DNA of 64,000 nt from Dankookia rubra (GCF_004355005.1 NZ_SMSJ01000022.1:17025-81024), one strand, 5' to 3'. Shown: positions 34,948 to 44,237, counted from the stretch's first letter. Notes: generated by a model from the letters alone, not told the origin. Numbers and translations: made by a program.

Positions 34948-37941
34948 ATGGCCATACCCGCATTCACGCCGGACCACCTGCCGCGCCCCTATGACCGGGA
35001 GGCCGCCGGCCGCCTCCTGCAGCAATTCACCGAGGGAGATGCCGCCGCCCGCGCGGTCGCCGCGCTGCCGGGCGGCCCGGCGCTGCTCGCCGCGCTCGGC
35101 GGCCACAGCCCCTACCTGGCGGAGCTCGCGCTGCGCGAGCCGGCGGCGCTGCTGCGGCTGGCCGAGCGCGGCCCGGACGAGGCCTTCGACCTCGCCCTGA
35201 CCCCGCTGCGCCATGCCGATCCGGGCGCGGCGCGCGACGCGGTCGGGGCCATGCTGCGGCGGGTGAAGCGGCAGGCCGCGCTGATCATCGCCGCGGCCGA
35301 CCTGGCCGGGCTCTGGCCGCTGGATGCCGTCACCGGCGCGCTCTCCGACCTCGCCGACGGCACCATCGACTTCGCCTGCGCCCACCTGCTGCTGGCGGCG
35401 GCCGAGCGCGGCGACCTGCGGATCGCCCGGCCGGCCAACGGTACGCGCGCCGACCCGAAGGCCGTCGGCAAGGGCAGCGGCCTCATCGTGCTCGGCATGG
35501 GCAAGCTCGGCGGGCGGGAGCTGAACTACTCCTCGGATGTCGACCTCATGGTGCTCTATGATCCGGCAGCCGCTGCCTATCACACGGATCGCGCCGGTGC
35601 CTGCTACGTCCGCCTGGCGCGCGACCTCGTGCGCCTGCTCGATGAACGCACCGCCGAGGGCTACGTCTTCCGCACCGACCTGCGATTGCGCCCGGACCCG
35701 GCGGCGACGCCGCTCGCGGTCTCGGTCAATGCGGCAATCGTCTACTACGAGAGCATGGGGCAGAACTGGGAACGCGCCGCCATGATCAAGGCCCGGCCGG
35801 TCGCCGGGGACCGGGCGCTCGGCGAGCATTTCCTGCGCGAGATCCGCCCCTTCGTCTGGCGCCGTCACCTCGATTTCGCCGCCGTGGCGGATATCCATTC
35901 CATCAAGCGGCAGATCCATGTCCACAAGGGCGCCCAGGGCGCCGGCGCGACGATCGCGTTGGCCGGGCACGACGTGAAGCTCGGACGGGGCGGCATACGC
36001 GAGATCGAGTTCACCGCCCAGGTCCTGCAACTGATCTGGGGCGGACGTGACCCCGGCCTGCGCGACCCGACCACGCTCGGCGCGCTGGCGGCGCTGGCCG
36101 GGGCCGGGCGGCTGGACCGCCGGGCGGCGGCGGACCTGGCCGATGCCTATGTCTTCCTCCGCGACCTCGAGCACCGGCTGCAGATGGTGGCCGACCGGCA
36201 GACGCACAGGCTGCCGGAGGACGCGGCGGGGCTGGCCCGCATCGCCTCCTTCATGGGCTTCCCCGACGGGGACGCCTTCGCCACCGCCTTCATGGCGCAT
36301 CTCGCCCGGGTCGAGCGCCACTACGAGAGCTTCTTCGAGACCGCGCCGGCGCTGAGCGTCGAGGCGCCGGACGGCGCCAATACCGGCAACCTGGTCTTCA
36401 CCGGGGTGGAGGACGATCCCGGCACGATGGCGACGCTGAAGCGGCTCGGCTTCGCCGACCCGGCCTCGGTCGGCGCCATGGTGCGGTCCTGGCACCACGG
36501 CCGGCCGCGGGCGACCCGGTCCGAGCGGGCGCGGGAGCTGCTGACCGCCTTGATGCCGACCCTGCTGGCCGCCTTCGGCCGGCAGTCCAACCCGGACCAG
36601 GCGCTGGTGCGGTTCGACACCGTGCTGTCGCGGCTGCCGGCGGGGGTCCAGCTGCTGTCCCTGCTGCACCGCAACCCGGCGCTGCTCGACCGCATCGCCT
36701 TCCTGCTGGGCGCGGCGCCGCAGCTGGCCGAGCACCTGGCGCGCAACCCGGCGGCGCTGGACGGGCTGCTGGCCGGCGGCGGGGTCTCGCCCGGCGCCGC
36801 CGACCCGGCGGCCGGGCTGCCGGCCCTGGTCAAGGATGCCCGCCACCTGGAGGAGGCGATGGATGCCGCCCGCCGGCTGGCGACGGCGCGGAAATTCGAG
36901 ATCGACGCGGCGGCGCTGGAAGGCGTGATCGATGCCGACACGGCCGGCGAGCTGCGGTCCGACCTGGCCGATGCCGCCATCGCCGCGCTGCTGCCGCGCA
37001 TCACGGCCGACTTCGCCGAGCGCTACGGCCGCGTCCCGGGCGGCGCGCTGGCGGTGCTGGCCATGGGCAAGCTCGGCAGTCGGGAGATGCTGCCGGGCTC
37101 CGACCTCGACCTGGTGCTGCTGTATGACCACGACCCGGAGGCGACGGGCAGCGAGGGGGGGCGGCGGTCGCTGGCGCCGTCCGAGTACTTCCTCCGCCTG
37201 GCGCCGCAGGTGGTCAGCGCCATTACCGCGCCGGGGGCGGAAGGGCGGCTCTGGGAGGTCGACATGCGGCTCAGGCCCTCCGGCAACAAGGGGCCGGTGG
37301 CGGTGCGGCTCTCGACCTTCGAGGCCTACCACATGACCGAGGCCTGGACCTGGGAGCGCATGGCGCTGACCCGGGCGCGGCCGATCGCGGGTCCCCCGGC
37401 GATGCGGCGGCGGATCGCCGAGCTGCTGCGCGCCGCGGTCACCCGGCCGGGCGCGGCGGACACCGCGCTGACGGACGCGGTGGCGATGCGCCAGCGGATG
37501 CTGCGCGACCTGCCGCCGGAGGGGCCCTGGGACCTGAAGGCGATGCCGGGCGGGCTGATCGAGGTGGAGTTCATCGCCCAGGCGCTGCAGCTCCGCCATG
37601 CCGCCGGGAACCCGAAGGTGCTGGCGACCACGACGCGCGTTGCCCTGGCCCGGCTGCGCGACGCCGGGGTGCTGCCGGCCGAGGAAGCCGCGGCGTTGAT
37701 CCGTGCCGACCGGCTCTGGCGGACGGTGATCGGGTTGGTCCGGCTGACCCATGGCAGGTCGCGCGACCCGGCGCTGCCGGCGCCGGCCGCGGCGGCGCTG
37801 CTGCGCGCGACGGCGCCGTTGCTGCTCGCGCCGGCGGTTGATCTCGGCGGGTTGCGCGCACAGATGGCGGAGACGGCCAGGGTGGTCCGCGCGATCTTCG
37901 AGCGGCGGCTCGGCGCCTTGGGAACGGGGGCTGGGGAATGA
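34948..37941 (+). CDS. glnE: bifunctional glutamine synthetase adenylyltransferase/deadenylase
   Basis: A 997-residue GlnE, which adds or removes AMP on glutamine synthetase according to PII state. Two nucleotidyltransferase domains are visible: the N-terminal deadenylase with GMGKLGGRELNYSSDVDL near residue 182 and the C-terminal adenylylase with AMGKLGSREMLPGSDLDL near 705, each with the DxD metal motif. GlnD_UR-like helical segments (MIKARPVAGDRALGEHFL, GRGGIREIEFTAQVLQLIWG, MALTRARPIAGPPAMRRRI) link them. ATG 34948 matches the family start. Its 4-bp overlap with bcp indicates co-transcription. Confidence 0.96.
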   Translation: MAIPAFTPDHLPRPYDREAAGRLLQQFTEGDAAARAVAALPGGPALLAALGGHSPYLAELALREPAALLRLAERGPDEAFDLALTPLRHADPGAARDAVGAMLRRVKRQAALIIAAADLAGLWPLDAVTGALSDLADGTIDFACAHLLLAAAERGDLRIARPANGTRADPKAVGKGSGLIVLGMGKLGGRELNYSSDVDLMVLYDPAAAAYHTDRAGACYVRLARDLVRLLDERTAEGYVFRTDLRLRPDPAATPLAVSVNAAIVYYESMGQNWERAAMIKARPVAGDRALGEHFLREIRPFVWRRHLDFAAVADIHSIKRQIHVHKGAQGAGATIALAGHDVKLGRGGIREIEFTAQVLQLIWGGRDPGLRDPTTLGALAALAGAGRLDRRAAADLADAYVFLRDLEHRLQMVADRQTHRLPEDAAGLARIASFMGFPDGDAFATAFMAHLARVERHYESFFETAPALSVEAPDGANTGNLVFTGVEDDPGTMATLKRLGFADPASVGAMVRSWHHGRPRATRSERARELLTALMPTLLAAFGRQSNPDQALVRFDTVLSRLPAGVQLLSLLHRNPALLDRIAFLLGAAPQLAEHLARNPAALDGLLAGGGVSPGAADPAAGLPALVKDARHLEEAMDAARRLATARKFEIDAAALEGVIDADTAGELRSDLADAAIAALLPRITADFAERYGRVPGGALAVLAMGKLGSREMLPGSDLDLVLLYDHDPEATGSEGGRRSLAPSEYFLRLAPQVVSAITAPGAEGRLWEVDMRLRPSGNKGPVAVRLSTFEAYHMTEAWTWERMALTRARPIAGPPAMRRRIAELLRAAVTRPGAADTALTDAVAMRQRMLRDLPPEGPWDLKAMPGGLIEVEFIAQALQLRHAAGNPKVLATTTRVALARLRDAGVLPAEEAAALIRADRLWRTVIGLVRLTHGRSRDPALPAPAAAALLRATAPLLLAPAVDLGGLRAQMAETARVVRAIFERRLGALGTGAGE

Positions 37942-38414
37942 GCGACGCAGGACCGATCGAGGGCGCTCCGGCGCCGGCCTTTTCCATGCCGGCCAGCGGC
38001 GGCCGGACCGTCAGCCTCGACGGGCTGAAGGGCAAGCCATTCCTGCTCTACTTCTACCCGAAGGCGGATACGCCCGGCTGCACCAAGCAGGCCTGCGGCA
38101 TCCAGGAAGCCCTGCCGCAACTCGGCAAGCTCGGCCTGACGGTGATCGGGGTGAGCCCGGACAAGCTGCCGCCCATCGAGAAATTCGCCAGGAAGTACAA
38201 CCTGGAATTCCCGCTGGCCTCGGACGAGGACCATGCGGTGGCCGCCGCCTATGGTACCTGGGTGGAGAAGTCCATGTACGGCAAAACATACATGGGCATG
38301 GAGCGCAGCAGCTTCCTGGTGGATGCCGCCGGCCGCGTCGCCAGGGTCTGGCGCAAGGTGAAGCCGGAGGCGCATGCCGCCGAGGTGCTGCAGGCAGCGC
38401 AGGCGTTGAAGTAG
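37938..38414 (+). CDS. bcp: thioredoxin-dependent peroxiredoxin (BCP/PrxQ type)
   Basis: A 158-residue peroxiredoxin reducing hydrogen peroxide and organic peroxides. The peroxidatic Cys is in YPKADTPGCTKQACG, with the resolving Cys five residues later, the alpha2-type 2-Cys BCP pattern. VIGVSPDKLPPIEKFARKYN and ERSSFLVDAAGRVARVWRKV are also family features. Cytosolic. The start codon overlaps the glnE stop (ATGA) with GGGGA upstream, so translation is probably coupled to glnE. Confidence 0.95.
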   Translation: MSDAGPIEGAPAPAFSMPASGGRTVSLDGLKGKPFLLYFYPKADTPGCTKQACGIQEALPQLGKLGLTVIGVSPDKLPPIEKFARKYNLEFPLASDEDHAVAAAYGTWVEKSMYGKTYMGMERSSFLVDAAGRVARVWRKVKPEAHAAEVLQAAQALK

Positions 38415-38503
38415 CCGTTACTGACGCGTTATTTGAAGTCTTTGCCACGCGATCTTCGCCCGCCGCGCTGCGTTCCGCTGCGGTACGAACCGCGGAGGAA
38501 TAC

Positions 38504-38713
38504 ATGGCACGGACTGCGATCGCCACCCTGTTGCTGCTGACCCTGGCCGCCTGCGGCCAGACCACCGGCGGCCGCGCCGTCTCGGGCGGCCTGCTCGGCG
38601 CCGGGGCGGGTGCGGGCGTCGGCGCCCTGACCGGCGGCAACGTCGGCACCGGGGCTCTGGTGGGCGGTGGCATCGGCGCCGCGGGCGGCGCCCTGACCGC
38701 GCCGCGCCGCTGA
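38504..38713 (+). CDS. small lipoprotein with glycine-zipper repeat
   Basis: A 69-residue protein with a lipoprotein signal ending in the lipobox LAAC (IATLLLLTLAACGQTTGG). The mature part is almost entirely Gly/Ala/Val with a GxxxG-like pattern (GGLLGAGAGAGVGALTGGN), as in the Rick_17kDa/glycine-zipper surface lipoproteins. ATG 38504 is preceded by GGAGGA at 38494-38499. Probably anchored in the outer membrane; function unknown. The next small envelope gene starts 5 bp after its stop. Confidence 0.82.
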   Translation: MARTAIATLLLLTLAACGQTTGGRAVSGGLLGAGAGAGVGALTGGNVGTGALVGGGIGAAGGALTAPRR

Positions 38714-38718
38714 GCCGC

Positions 38719-38994
38719 ATGGTCACGGCAAGCCGCCGCGCCCTGCTGGCCGGGCTGGTCGGCGCCGCGGGCCTCACCGCGCCGCTGGCCGGGCCTGCGG
38801 TCGCACAGCCGCCCCCGCCGCCGGGCTGGTGGGAGAACCAGCGCCGCCGCCGCGACTACGAACGCTGGCGCGCGGCCCAATGGCGCCAGCGCGAGCAGAA
38901 GGCCCGGCGCCGGCAGGAGCAATGGCACCGCGACAGCTGGGAAGAAGAACGCGAGCGCGAGGCCTGGGCCCGGCAGCAGCGCTGGTACCGTTGA
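38719..38994 (+). CDS. small exported Arg/Trp/Gln/Glu-rich protein
   Basis: A 91-residue protein. It begins with a twin-arginine-like signal (SRRALLAGLVGAAGLTAP) cleaved near AVAQ. The mature 60 residues start with a Pro run and are then extremely rich in Arg, Gln, Glu and Trp (DYERWRAAQWRQREQKARRR), predicted as a charged helix. The composition is like small YXWGXW/heavy-metal resistance-type periplasmic proteins, but I find no defined domain. The tandem position with the lipoprotein gene suggests a shared envelope role. Confidence 0.7.
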   Translation: MVTASRRALLAGLVGAAGLTAPLAGPAVAQPPPPPGWWENQRRRRDYERWRAAQWRQREQKARRRQEQWHRDSWEEEREREAWARQQRWYR

Positions 38995-38999
38995 GGGCC

Positions 39000-39019
39000 G
39001 GGGGCGGGGTGCCGCCCCC
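39000..39019 (+). terminator. GC hairpin after the small envelope genes
   Basis: GGGGGCGG at 39000-39007 pairs with CCGCCCCC at 39012-39019, loop GGTG, 5 bp after the stop at 38994. Confidence 0.6.
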
Positions 39020-39036
39020 GCCCTGGTCGCGGGCCG

Positions 39037-39078
39037 GGCTCACCCCGGCCCGACGCAGGCGTCCGGCCGGGGTGAGCC
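39037..39078. terminator. long nested palindrome between convergent genes
   Basis: Outer arms of 14 bp match fully (GGCTCACCCCGGCC at 39037-39050, GGCCGGGGTGAGCC at 39065-39078). The loop itself contains GACGC-AG-GCGTC, so about 19 pairs form with one C-C mismatch. Lies between convergent stops at 38994 and 39100; likely a bidirectional terminator. Confidence 0.65.
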
Positions 39079-39099
39079 GCGGTCTTCCCGCACCCTGAC

Positions 39100-39303
39100 T
39101 TAGCGGTCCTTTACCGCGTCCGGACTGGCGCCGGCATCCTCGTCGAGGTCCTGCACCAGCTCGCGCAATGCGCTCTCGTCCAGGCGCTTGGCCTGCTCGA
39201 TATGCCGGTCGGCATCCTTCTCCCGGCCCTGGGCCAAGTCCTCGAGCGCTTTCTCGCCGAGGTCGCGGGCCTTCTCGTGCGCGTCGTCGGGGCGTTGCGG
39301 CAT
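39100..39303 (-). CDS. small acidic helical protein (67 aa)
   Basis: A 67-residue hydrophilic protein with alternating charge, predicted wholly helical: it opens MPQRPDDAHEKARDLGEKAL, then EDLAQGREKDADRHIEQAKR, and ends in a flexible Asp/Ala tail. No Cys, no membrane segment. Not a family I can name. The same-strand neighbours downstream of the palindrome and the typical codon use suggest a real gene. First of three small minus-strand genes in a row. Confidence 0.6.
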   Translation of the reverse strand: MPQRPDDAHEKARDLGEKALEDLAQGREKDADRHIEQAKRLDESALRELVQDLDEDAGASPDAVKDR

Positions 39304-39360
39304 AGGGTCACCTGTCCTGTTGGGAGATCCCAGAACAGGGCTGGGCGGGCCGGGTTGCCC

Positions 39361-39747
39361 TCAGGCTCCCGGTGGCGGGCGCAGGGGCTTGTAGTCCTCG
39401 GTCTCGACGTCGCGGCCGAACTGGCCCTTGTCCTCCGGCAGCGTGCCGCGGCGGGGATCCTGCGCCTGGTCCTGGCCGGGCGGCATGGGATGGCTGGGGG
39501 CGCCGCGCGGGCCCATCGCCTCGTCGACCGGGGGCGGCATGGTGCCGGGCTCGCCGCCGGGCGCGCCGTCCCAGTCGGTGCCCCGCACCAGATCGAGCGG
39601 CAGGGCGCGTTCCGCGGTGCAGGAACAGACGACGGAGCCATCCGCCATCTGGTTCGGCATGGTCACCTCGTCGCAATGCGGGCAGCGCACGGCATCAAGG
39701 CGAAGCTGTTCGGGCCGAGGGCCAGGGGACGGATCAGGTTCGCTCAT
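39361..39747 (-). CDS. small zinc-ribbon-like protein with disordered tail
   Basis: A 128-residue protein. Residues about 18-45 hold four Cys in the pattern CPHCDEV...CSC, plausibly a zinc ribbon, in VRCPHCDEVTMPNQMADGSV. The rest is Pro/Gly/Asp-rich and probably disordered, ending in ETEDYKPLRPPPGA. ATG 39747 is chosen since upstream in-frame codons code for an implausible Cys/Arg-rich tail. Function unknown; regulatory or scaffolding roles are possible but unsupported. Confidence 0.6.
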   Translation of the reverse strand: MSEPDPSPGPRPEQLRLDAVRCPHCDEVTMPNQMADGSVVCSCTAERALPLDLVRGTDWDGAPGGEPGTMPPPVDEAMGPRGAPSHPMPPGQDQAQDPRRGTLPEDKGQFGRDVETEDYKPLRPPPGA

Positions 39748-39793
39748 GCACCCATGACGCGCCGCGGCCCCTCCCGGTTCAGTCGGCCCGGGG

Positions 39794-40012
39794 TCAGTTG
39801 AGCTGCGACAGGTCCTCGGACAGCACGACGATCTGCACGCTGTAGGAGACCTCGCCATCCTCGGCATCGCGGTGGACGGTGCCGACGAATTCGCTGCCGA
39901 CGAAGAGCTCGACGGAGGCGTTCTTGCGATTCGGGGTCGAGAGCTTGATCTGCTCGTTGCCCAGCAGCCGGCGCAGATGGGCCTGCACGGCGGCGAGTTC
40001 GGCTGGGGTCAT
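39794..40012 (-). CDS. DUF3126 family protein
   Basis: A 72-residue protein of the alphaproteobacterial DUF3126 family: it opens MTPAELAAVQAHLRRLLGNE, then IKLSTPNRKNASVELFVGSE, and ends in a beta-rich stretch (SYSVQIVVLSEDLSQLN). One N-terminal helix followed by strands is predicted. Function unknown. ATG 40012 matches the family start; the longer frame upstream adds an unrelated Pro-rich tail. Confidence 0.8.
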   Translation of the reverse strand: MTPAELAAVQAHLRRLLGNEQIKLSTPNRKNASVELFVGSEFVGTVHRDAEDGEVSYSVQIVVLSEDLSQLN

Positions 40013-40111
40013 GTCTCGGTGTCCTGCTCGGAAAGTGCGGTCCCATAGCGGCGGGGCGGGACCAGGGCTAGGCCACGGCGGCAATTCCTGCCGCCGGCGC
40101 CCCGATGAGCC

Positions 40112-40393
40112 TCAGGCGGCCCCGGCTTCCTCCGGCGTCTGCAGCTTCAGGGCAAGGGCGTGCAGCCCACGGCCGAACTCGGCCTCCAGCACCGCATGCA
40201 CGGCACGCGAGCGGGCAACCCGGGTCATCCCGGCGAAGGCGGGACTGACGGCGAGCACGCTGTAGTGCGTTTCCCCGCCCGGGGCGGCGCCGGCATGGCC
40301 GGCATGGAGCTGGCTGTCGTCCCGGACCTCGACCTGGGCCGGCGCGAAGCTGGCCTCGAGGGTCTGCCGGATGCGGTCTGCGCGTGTGTGCAT
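40112..40393 (-). CDS. bolA: BolA family protein
   Basis: A 93-residue BolA/IbaG-type protein, which pairs with monothiol glutaredoxins in iron-sulfur and iron handling or acts as a regulator. The N-terminal helix RADRIRQTLEASFAPAQVEV, the DDSQLHAGHAGA loop with its conserved His, THYSVLAVSPAFAGMTRVAR, and the His of EFGRGLHALALKLQTPEEA fit the family. Start ATG 40393 is 117 bp from the divergent J-domain gene. Confidence 0.92.
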   Translation of the reverse strand: MHTRADRIRQTLEASFAPAQVEVRDDSQLHAGHAGAAPGGETHYSVLAVSPAFAGMTRVARSRAVHAVLEAEFGRGLHALALKLQTPEEAGAA

Positions 40394-40510
40394 AGGCGGT
40401 TTTTCAACGGTTTCGCCGGCTTCGGCAAGGGTGCCGAGGGAGAATCCAGCCGGCTCTCCGGGCCAGGCGCTCGCCTTGCGCCGGGGCCACCCCACGCCCA
40501 TAAAGCCGAT

Positions 40511-41125
40511 ATGCCCCCCCGCCGCGGCCGCACCCCCGAGCCCGATCCGGACCGGCCGCGACGTCCCTGCGACGCGCCCGGCTGTACCGCCGAAGGCGAG
40601 TTCCGCGCCCCCCGCTCCCGCTCCGCCCTGAACGATTACGTCTGGTTCTGCCTGCCGCACGTGCGGGAATACAACGCTGCCTGGGACTACTACAAAGGCA
40701 TGAACCCGGCCGAGATCGAGGCCAACCTGCGCAGCGACAGCGGCTGGCAGCGGCCGACCTGGCCGCTCGGGCGGCTCGGCGGGTCCAGCCGGTTCAGCCC
40801 GGAATACCTGGCCGACCCGCTCGGGATCCTGCGCGACACCCCGCTGCATGCCCAGCGCACCCGGCCGCAGGAACAGAAGCGGGAGGCGCCGCCCGAACTG
40901 CGCGCCGCGCTCGACGTTCTGGGGCTTGCCTGGCCGGTCGAGATGCCGGCGCTCCGCGCCCGCTACAAGGAATTGGCCAAGCAACTGCATCCGGACCTGA
41001 ACGGCGCCGACCGCGTCGCGGAGGAACGGATGAAGGATGTGAACCGGGCCTACAGCCTGCTGCGCCAGAAGCTCGGTGCAGGCCGGGCCACGGCGCCGGC
41101 GGAGCCCGCCGAAGCCGCCCCTTGA
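40511..41125 (+). CDS. J-domain protein
   Basis: A 204-residue cochaperone-like protein. The N-terminal part has a Cys pair (RRPCDAPGCTAEGEFRAP) and the conserved DYVWFCLPHVREYNAAWDYY. A C-terminal J domain at about 135-190 contains RYKELAKQLHPDLNG with the HPD motif needed to stimulate DnaK ATPase, then MKDVNRAYSLLRQKL. It lacks the Gly/Phe and zinc-finger regions of DnaJ. Alphaproteobacteria commonly keep such a gene between bolA and cobS, as here. Confidence 0.88.
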   Translation: MPPRRGRTPEPDPDRPRRPCDAPGCTAEGEFRAPRSRSALNDYVWFCLPHVREYNAAWDYYKGMNPAEIEANLRSDSGWQRPTWPLGRLGGSSRFSPEYLADPLGILRDTPLHAQRTRPQEQKREAPPELRAALDVLGLAWPVEMPALRARYKELAKQLHPDLNGADRVAEERMKDVNRAYSLLRQKLGAGRATAPAEPAEAAP

Positions 41126-41217
41126 CCCCTGCCGAAGCCGCAGGTTGGGAAATCGCCCCAGCCCGGGTAGCCTGCCGCCCAACCCTGGCCTAGTCTCACC
41201 CCAAGAACCCTGAGCGG

Positions 41218-42234
41218 ATGCCGATGAACAAGGTCGCCACACTCGCCGAAATCCGTCCAACTTCGGCGATCGATATCCCCGACACCACCGTCAGCGCGCG
41301 CGAGGCCTTCGGGCTCGACATCGACCTGCAGGTGCCGGCCTTCTCCATGCGCACGGAACACGTGCCGGAGGTGGACCAAACCTACAAGTTCGATCGCGAG
41401 ACGACGCTGGCGATCCTGGCCGGCTTCACCAACAATCGCCGGGTGATGATCCAGGGCTATCACGGCACCGGAAAATCGACCCATATCGAGCAGGTGGCGG
41501 CGCGGCTGAACTGGCCCTGCATCCGCGTCAACCTCGACAGCCACATCAGCCGCATCGACCTGATCGGCAAGGATGCGATCGTCCTGAAGGACGGCAAGCA
41601 GGTGACGGAGTTCCGCGAGGGCATCCTGCCCTGGGCGCTGCAGCACCCCTGCGCGCTGGTCTTCGACGAATACGATGCCGGCCGCCCGGACGTCATGTTC
41701 GTCATCCAGCGGGTGCTGGAGGTCGAGGGCAAGCTGACCCTGCTCGACCAGAACAAGGTGATCCGGCCGCACCCGATGTTCCGGCTCTTCGCCACGGCGA
41801 ACACGGTCGGCCTCGGCGACACCACGGGCCTCTATCACGGCACGCAGCAGATCAACCAGGGCCAGATGGACCGCTGGTCGGTGGTCGCCACGCTGAACTA
41901 CCTGCCGCATGCGCAGGAGACCTCGATCGTTTTGGCCAAGATGGGCGCCGACGGCTCGGACGCGAAGCTGAAGAAGCGGGTGGAGGCGATGGTGGCGCTG
42001 GCCGACCTGACCCGTGCCGGCTTCATCGCCGGCGACATCAGCACCGTCATGTCGCCGCGTACGGTCATCACCTGGGCGGAGAACGCCAAGATCTTCGGCG
42101 ATGTCGGCTTCGCCTTCCGCCTCACCTTCCTCAACAAGTGCGACGAGGCGGAGCGCAGCACGGTGGCGGAATACTACCAGCGCTGCTTCAACGAGGACCT
42201 GCCGATGGGCACCTCGCTGAAGAAGGCGGGGTGA
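41218..42234 (+). CDS. cobS: cobaltochelatase subunit CobS (AAA+ ATPase)
   Basis: A 338-residue CobS, the AAA+ ring partner of CobT that drives cobalt insertion by CobN into hydrogenobyrinate diamide in aerobic B12 synthesis. Walker A is GYHGTGKST near residue 81; Walker B is [20 protein letters not shown] and the final arginine-finger region follow. The conserved N-terminal [20 protein letters not shown] is intact. The alternative Met two codons in (41224) has the better-spaced GAGCGG. cobN and other cob genes are not in the window. Confidence 0.95.
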   Translation: MPMNKVATLAEIRPTSAIDIPDTTVSAREAFGLDIDLQVPAFSMRTEHVPEVDQTYKFDRETTLAILAGFTNNRRVMIQGYHGTGKSTHIEQVAARLNWPCIRVNLDSHISRIDLIGKDAIVLKDGKQVTEFREGILPWALQHPCALVFDEYDAGRPDVMFVIQRVLEVEGKLTLLDQNKVIRPHPMFRLFATANTVGLGDTTGLYHGTQQINQGQMDRWSVVATLNYLPHAQETSIVLAKMGADGSDAKLKKRVEAMVALADLTRAGFIAGDISTVMSPRTVITWAENAKIFGDVGFAFRLTFLNKCDEAERSTVAEYYQRCFNEDLPMGTSLKKAG

Positions 42235-42361
42235 GCAACGGGGCCGTGGCCTGGCGCGGCGGCCCGTGCATGACGGGGCGGGAGGGCCTGCCGTCCCCGT
42301 CCATCGCCTGCTTCCCGGCACGCGCCATCAGGGCTGACGAGACCCCAGGGCTTACCAGACC

Positions 42362-44230
42362 ATGTCCAAGCAAGACCTGACCCGCCAGGAAGAGTTCAAG
42401 CGCGCCACCGCCGGCACGCTGCGCGCCATCGCGCATGCCAATGCCGAGGTGCAGGTGGCCTTCCAGCCCGGCCCGGGCGGCGTCGCCGGCAAGCGCGTCC
42501 GCCTGCCGCTGCCGACACGCGCCCTGCCGCCGGCCGAGATGGCCAAGCTGCGCGGCGCGGCGGACGCCGCCGCGCTCCGCATCCGGCACCATTCGGAAGC
42601 CGTCCACAGCGCCCGCCTGCCGCAGCGGCGGGAAGCGAAGGAGGTCTTCGACGCACTCGAGGACGTCCGGGTCGAGGCCGTCGGCAGCAAGCACATGTCG
42701 GGCGTCGCCGCCAACCTCCGTGCCCGCCTGAACGATCAGTGCGAGACCGAGGGCTACGACCGGATGACGCGGAAGGACCAGCTGCCGCTGCCCGCCGCGC
42801 TGTCCCTCCTCGCACGAGAACGCATCTCCGGCGAGCCGGCGCCCGAGGCTGCCCGCCGCGTGCTCGACCTTTGGCGCGACACGATCGGCGAACAGGCCGA
42901 CGTGGCCCTGGCCGAGATGGCCGGCACCACCGACGACCAGGACGCCTTCGGCCGCGCCGCCCGCAAGCTGCTCACCGCGCTCGACCTGGCCGAGGCCGAG
43001 GTCGAGGCGGAATCCGAGGAGCAGGAGGACGGCGAGGAGAGTGGCGAGCAATCCACCCAGCAGGACCAGTCCGGCGAGGGCGAGGCCCAGGCGCAGGACC
43101 AGGAGAGCATGCTGGGCGCCCAGCCCGAGACCATGCAGGGCGAGGCCTCGGACGAGGAGGTCGAGGAGGCCGAGGACGAGGGCGCCGCCGCCGAGGGCGA
43201 CGACAAGCCGGGCGGGCCGCAGCAGCGGAAGGAGGTCCCGCAGACCGACGACGCCAGCCGCTACCACCCCTTCACCACGCAGTTCGACGAGATCGTTGAG
43301 GCCGACGAGCTCTGCGACCCGGAGGAGCTGGGCCGGCTGCGCCAGCAGCTTGACCAGCAGCTGTCCCACCTGCAGGGCGTCGTCTCGAAGCTGGCCAACC
43401 GGCTGCAGCGCCGGCTGCTGGCGCAGCAGCAGCGCGCCTGGGAATTCGACCTCGAGGAGGGGACGCTGGACGCAGCCCGCCTCGCCCGCATCATCGCCAA
43501 CCCGCTGCTGGCGCTGACCTACAAGCGGGAGCGGGAAGCGGACTTCCGCGACACCGTCGTCTCCCTGCTGATCGACAATTCGGGCTCCATGCGCGGCCGC
43601 CCTATCACCGTGGCCGCCATGTGCTCCGACATCCTGGCCCGGACGCTGGAGCGCTGCGCGGTGAAAACCGAGATCCTCGGCTTCACCACCCGCGCCTGGA
43701 AGGGCGGCCAGAGCCGCGAGCGCTGGGTGCAGGAAGGCAAGCCGCGCAACCCGGGGCGGCTGAACGACCTGCGCCACGTGGTCTACAAGGCGGCCGACGC
43801 GCCCTGGCGGCGGGCCCGCAAGAACCTCGGGCTGATGCTGCGCGAGGGCCTGCTGAAGGAGAACATCGACGGCGAGGCGCTGGAATGGGCCTACAAGCGC
43901 ATCCGCAACCGGCCGGAGCACCGCCGCATCCTGATGGTGATCTCCGACGGTGCGCCGGTCGACGACAGCACGCTCTCGGTCAATCCGGGCAATTACCTGG
44001 AACGCCACCTCCGTAAGGTGATTGGCGACATAGAAGGTCGCGGCGACGTTGAATTGATTGCCATTGGCATCGGTCATGATGTTACCCGCTACTACCGGCG
44101 CGCCGTCACCATCGTGGACGCCGAGGAGCTTGGCGGGACCATGATGAAGAAGCTGGCCGAATTGTTCGACGAGGACGCTGCCGAAGCCTGGCAGCGGGCC
44201 GCCACGGAACGCGCCGCGCTCGTCGCCTGA
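42362..44230 (+). CDS. cobT: cobaltochelatase subunit CobT
   Basis: A 622-residue CobT, which forms a chaperone-like complex with CobS for the CobN chelatase. The N-terminal domain ([20 protein letters not shown]) is followed by a strongly acidic Glu/Asp/Gln linker at about 210-295, a helical segment, and a C-terminal VWA domain with the MIDAS-type motif [20 protein letters not shown] near 400-420 and [11 protein letters not shown] later. It follows cobS by 127 bp with no obvious terminator, so likely one operon. Confidence 0.95.
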   Translation: MSKQDLTRQEEFKRATAGTLRAIAHANAEVQVAFQPGPGGVAGKRVRLPLPTRALPPAEMAKLRGAADAAALRIRHHSEAVHSARLPQRREAKEVFDALEDVRVEAVGSKHMSGVAANLRARLNDQCETEGYDRMTRKDQLPLPAALSLLARERISGEPAPEAARRVLDLWRDTIGEQADVALAEMAGTTDDQDAFGRAARKLLTALDLAEAEVEAESEEQEDGEESGEQSTQQDQSGEGEAQAQDQESMLGAQPETMQGEASDEEVEEAEDEGAAAEGDDKPGGPQQRKEVPQTDDASRYHPFTTQFDEIVEADELCDPEELGRLRQQLDQQLSHLQGVVSKLANRLQRRLLAQQQRAWEFDLEEGTLDAARLARIIANPLLALTYKREREADFRDTVVSLLIDNSGSMRGRPITVAAMCSDILARTLERCAVKTEILGFTTRAWKGGQSRERWVQEGKPRNPGRLNDLRHVVYKAADAPWRRARKNLGLMLREGLLKENIDGEALEWAYKRIRNRPEHRRILMVISDGAPVDDSTLSVNPGNYLERHLRKVIGDIEGRGDVELIAIGIGHDVTRYYRRAVTIVDAEELGGTMMKKLAELFDEDAAEAWQRAATERAALVA

Positions 44231-44237
44231 CCCTGTC

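Noticed and set aside
31676-35200. A plus-strand open frame of 1,174 codons opposite the AsmA-like gene
   Set aside because: The product is a Gln/Arg/Ala-rich chain without domains and runs into glnE; the minus strand has a membrane helix and recognisable DUF3971/AsmA segments.
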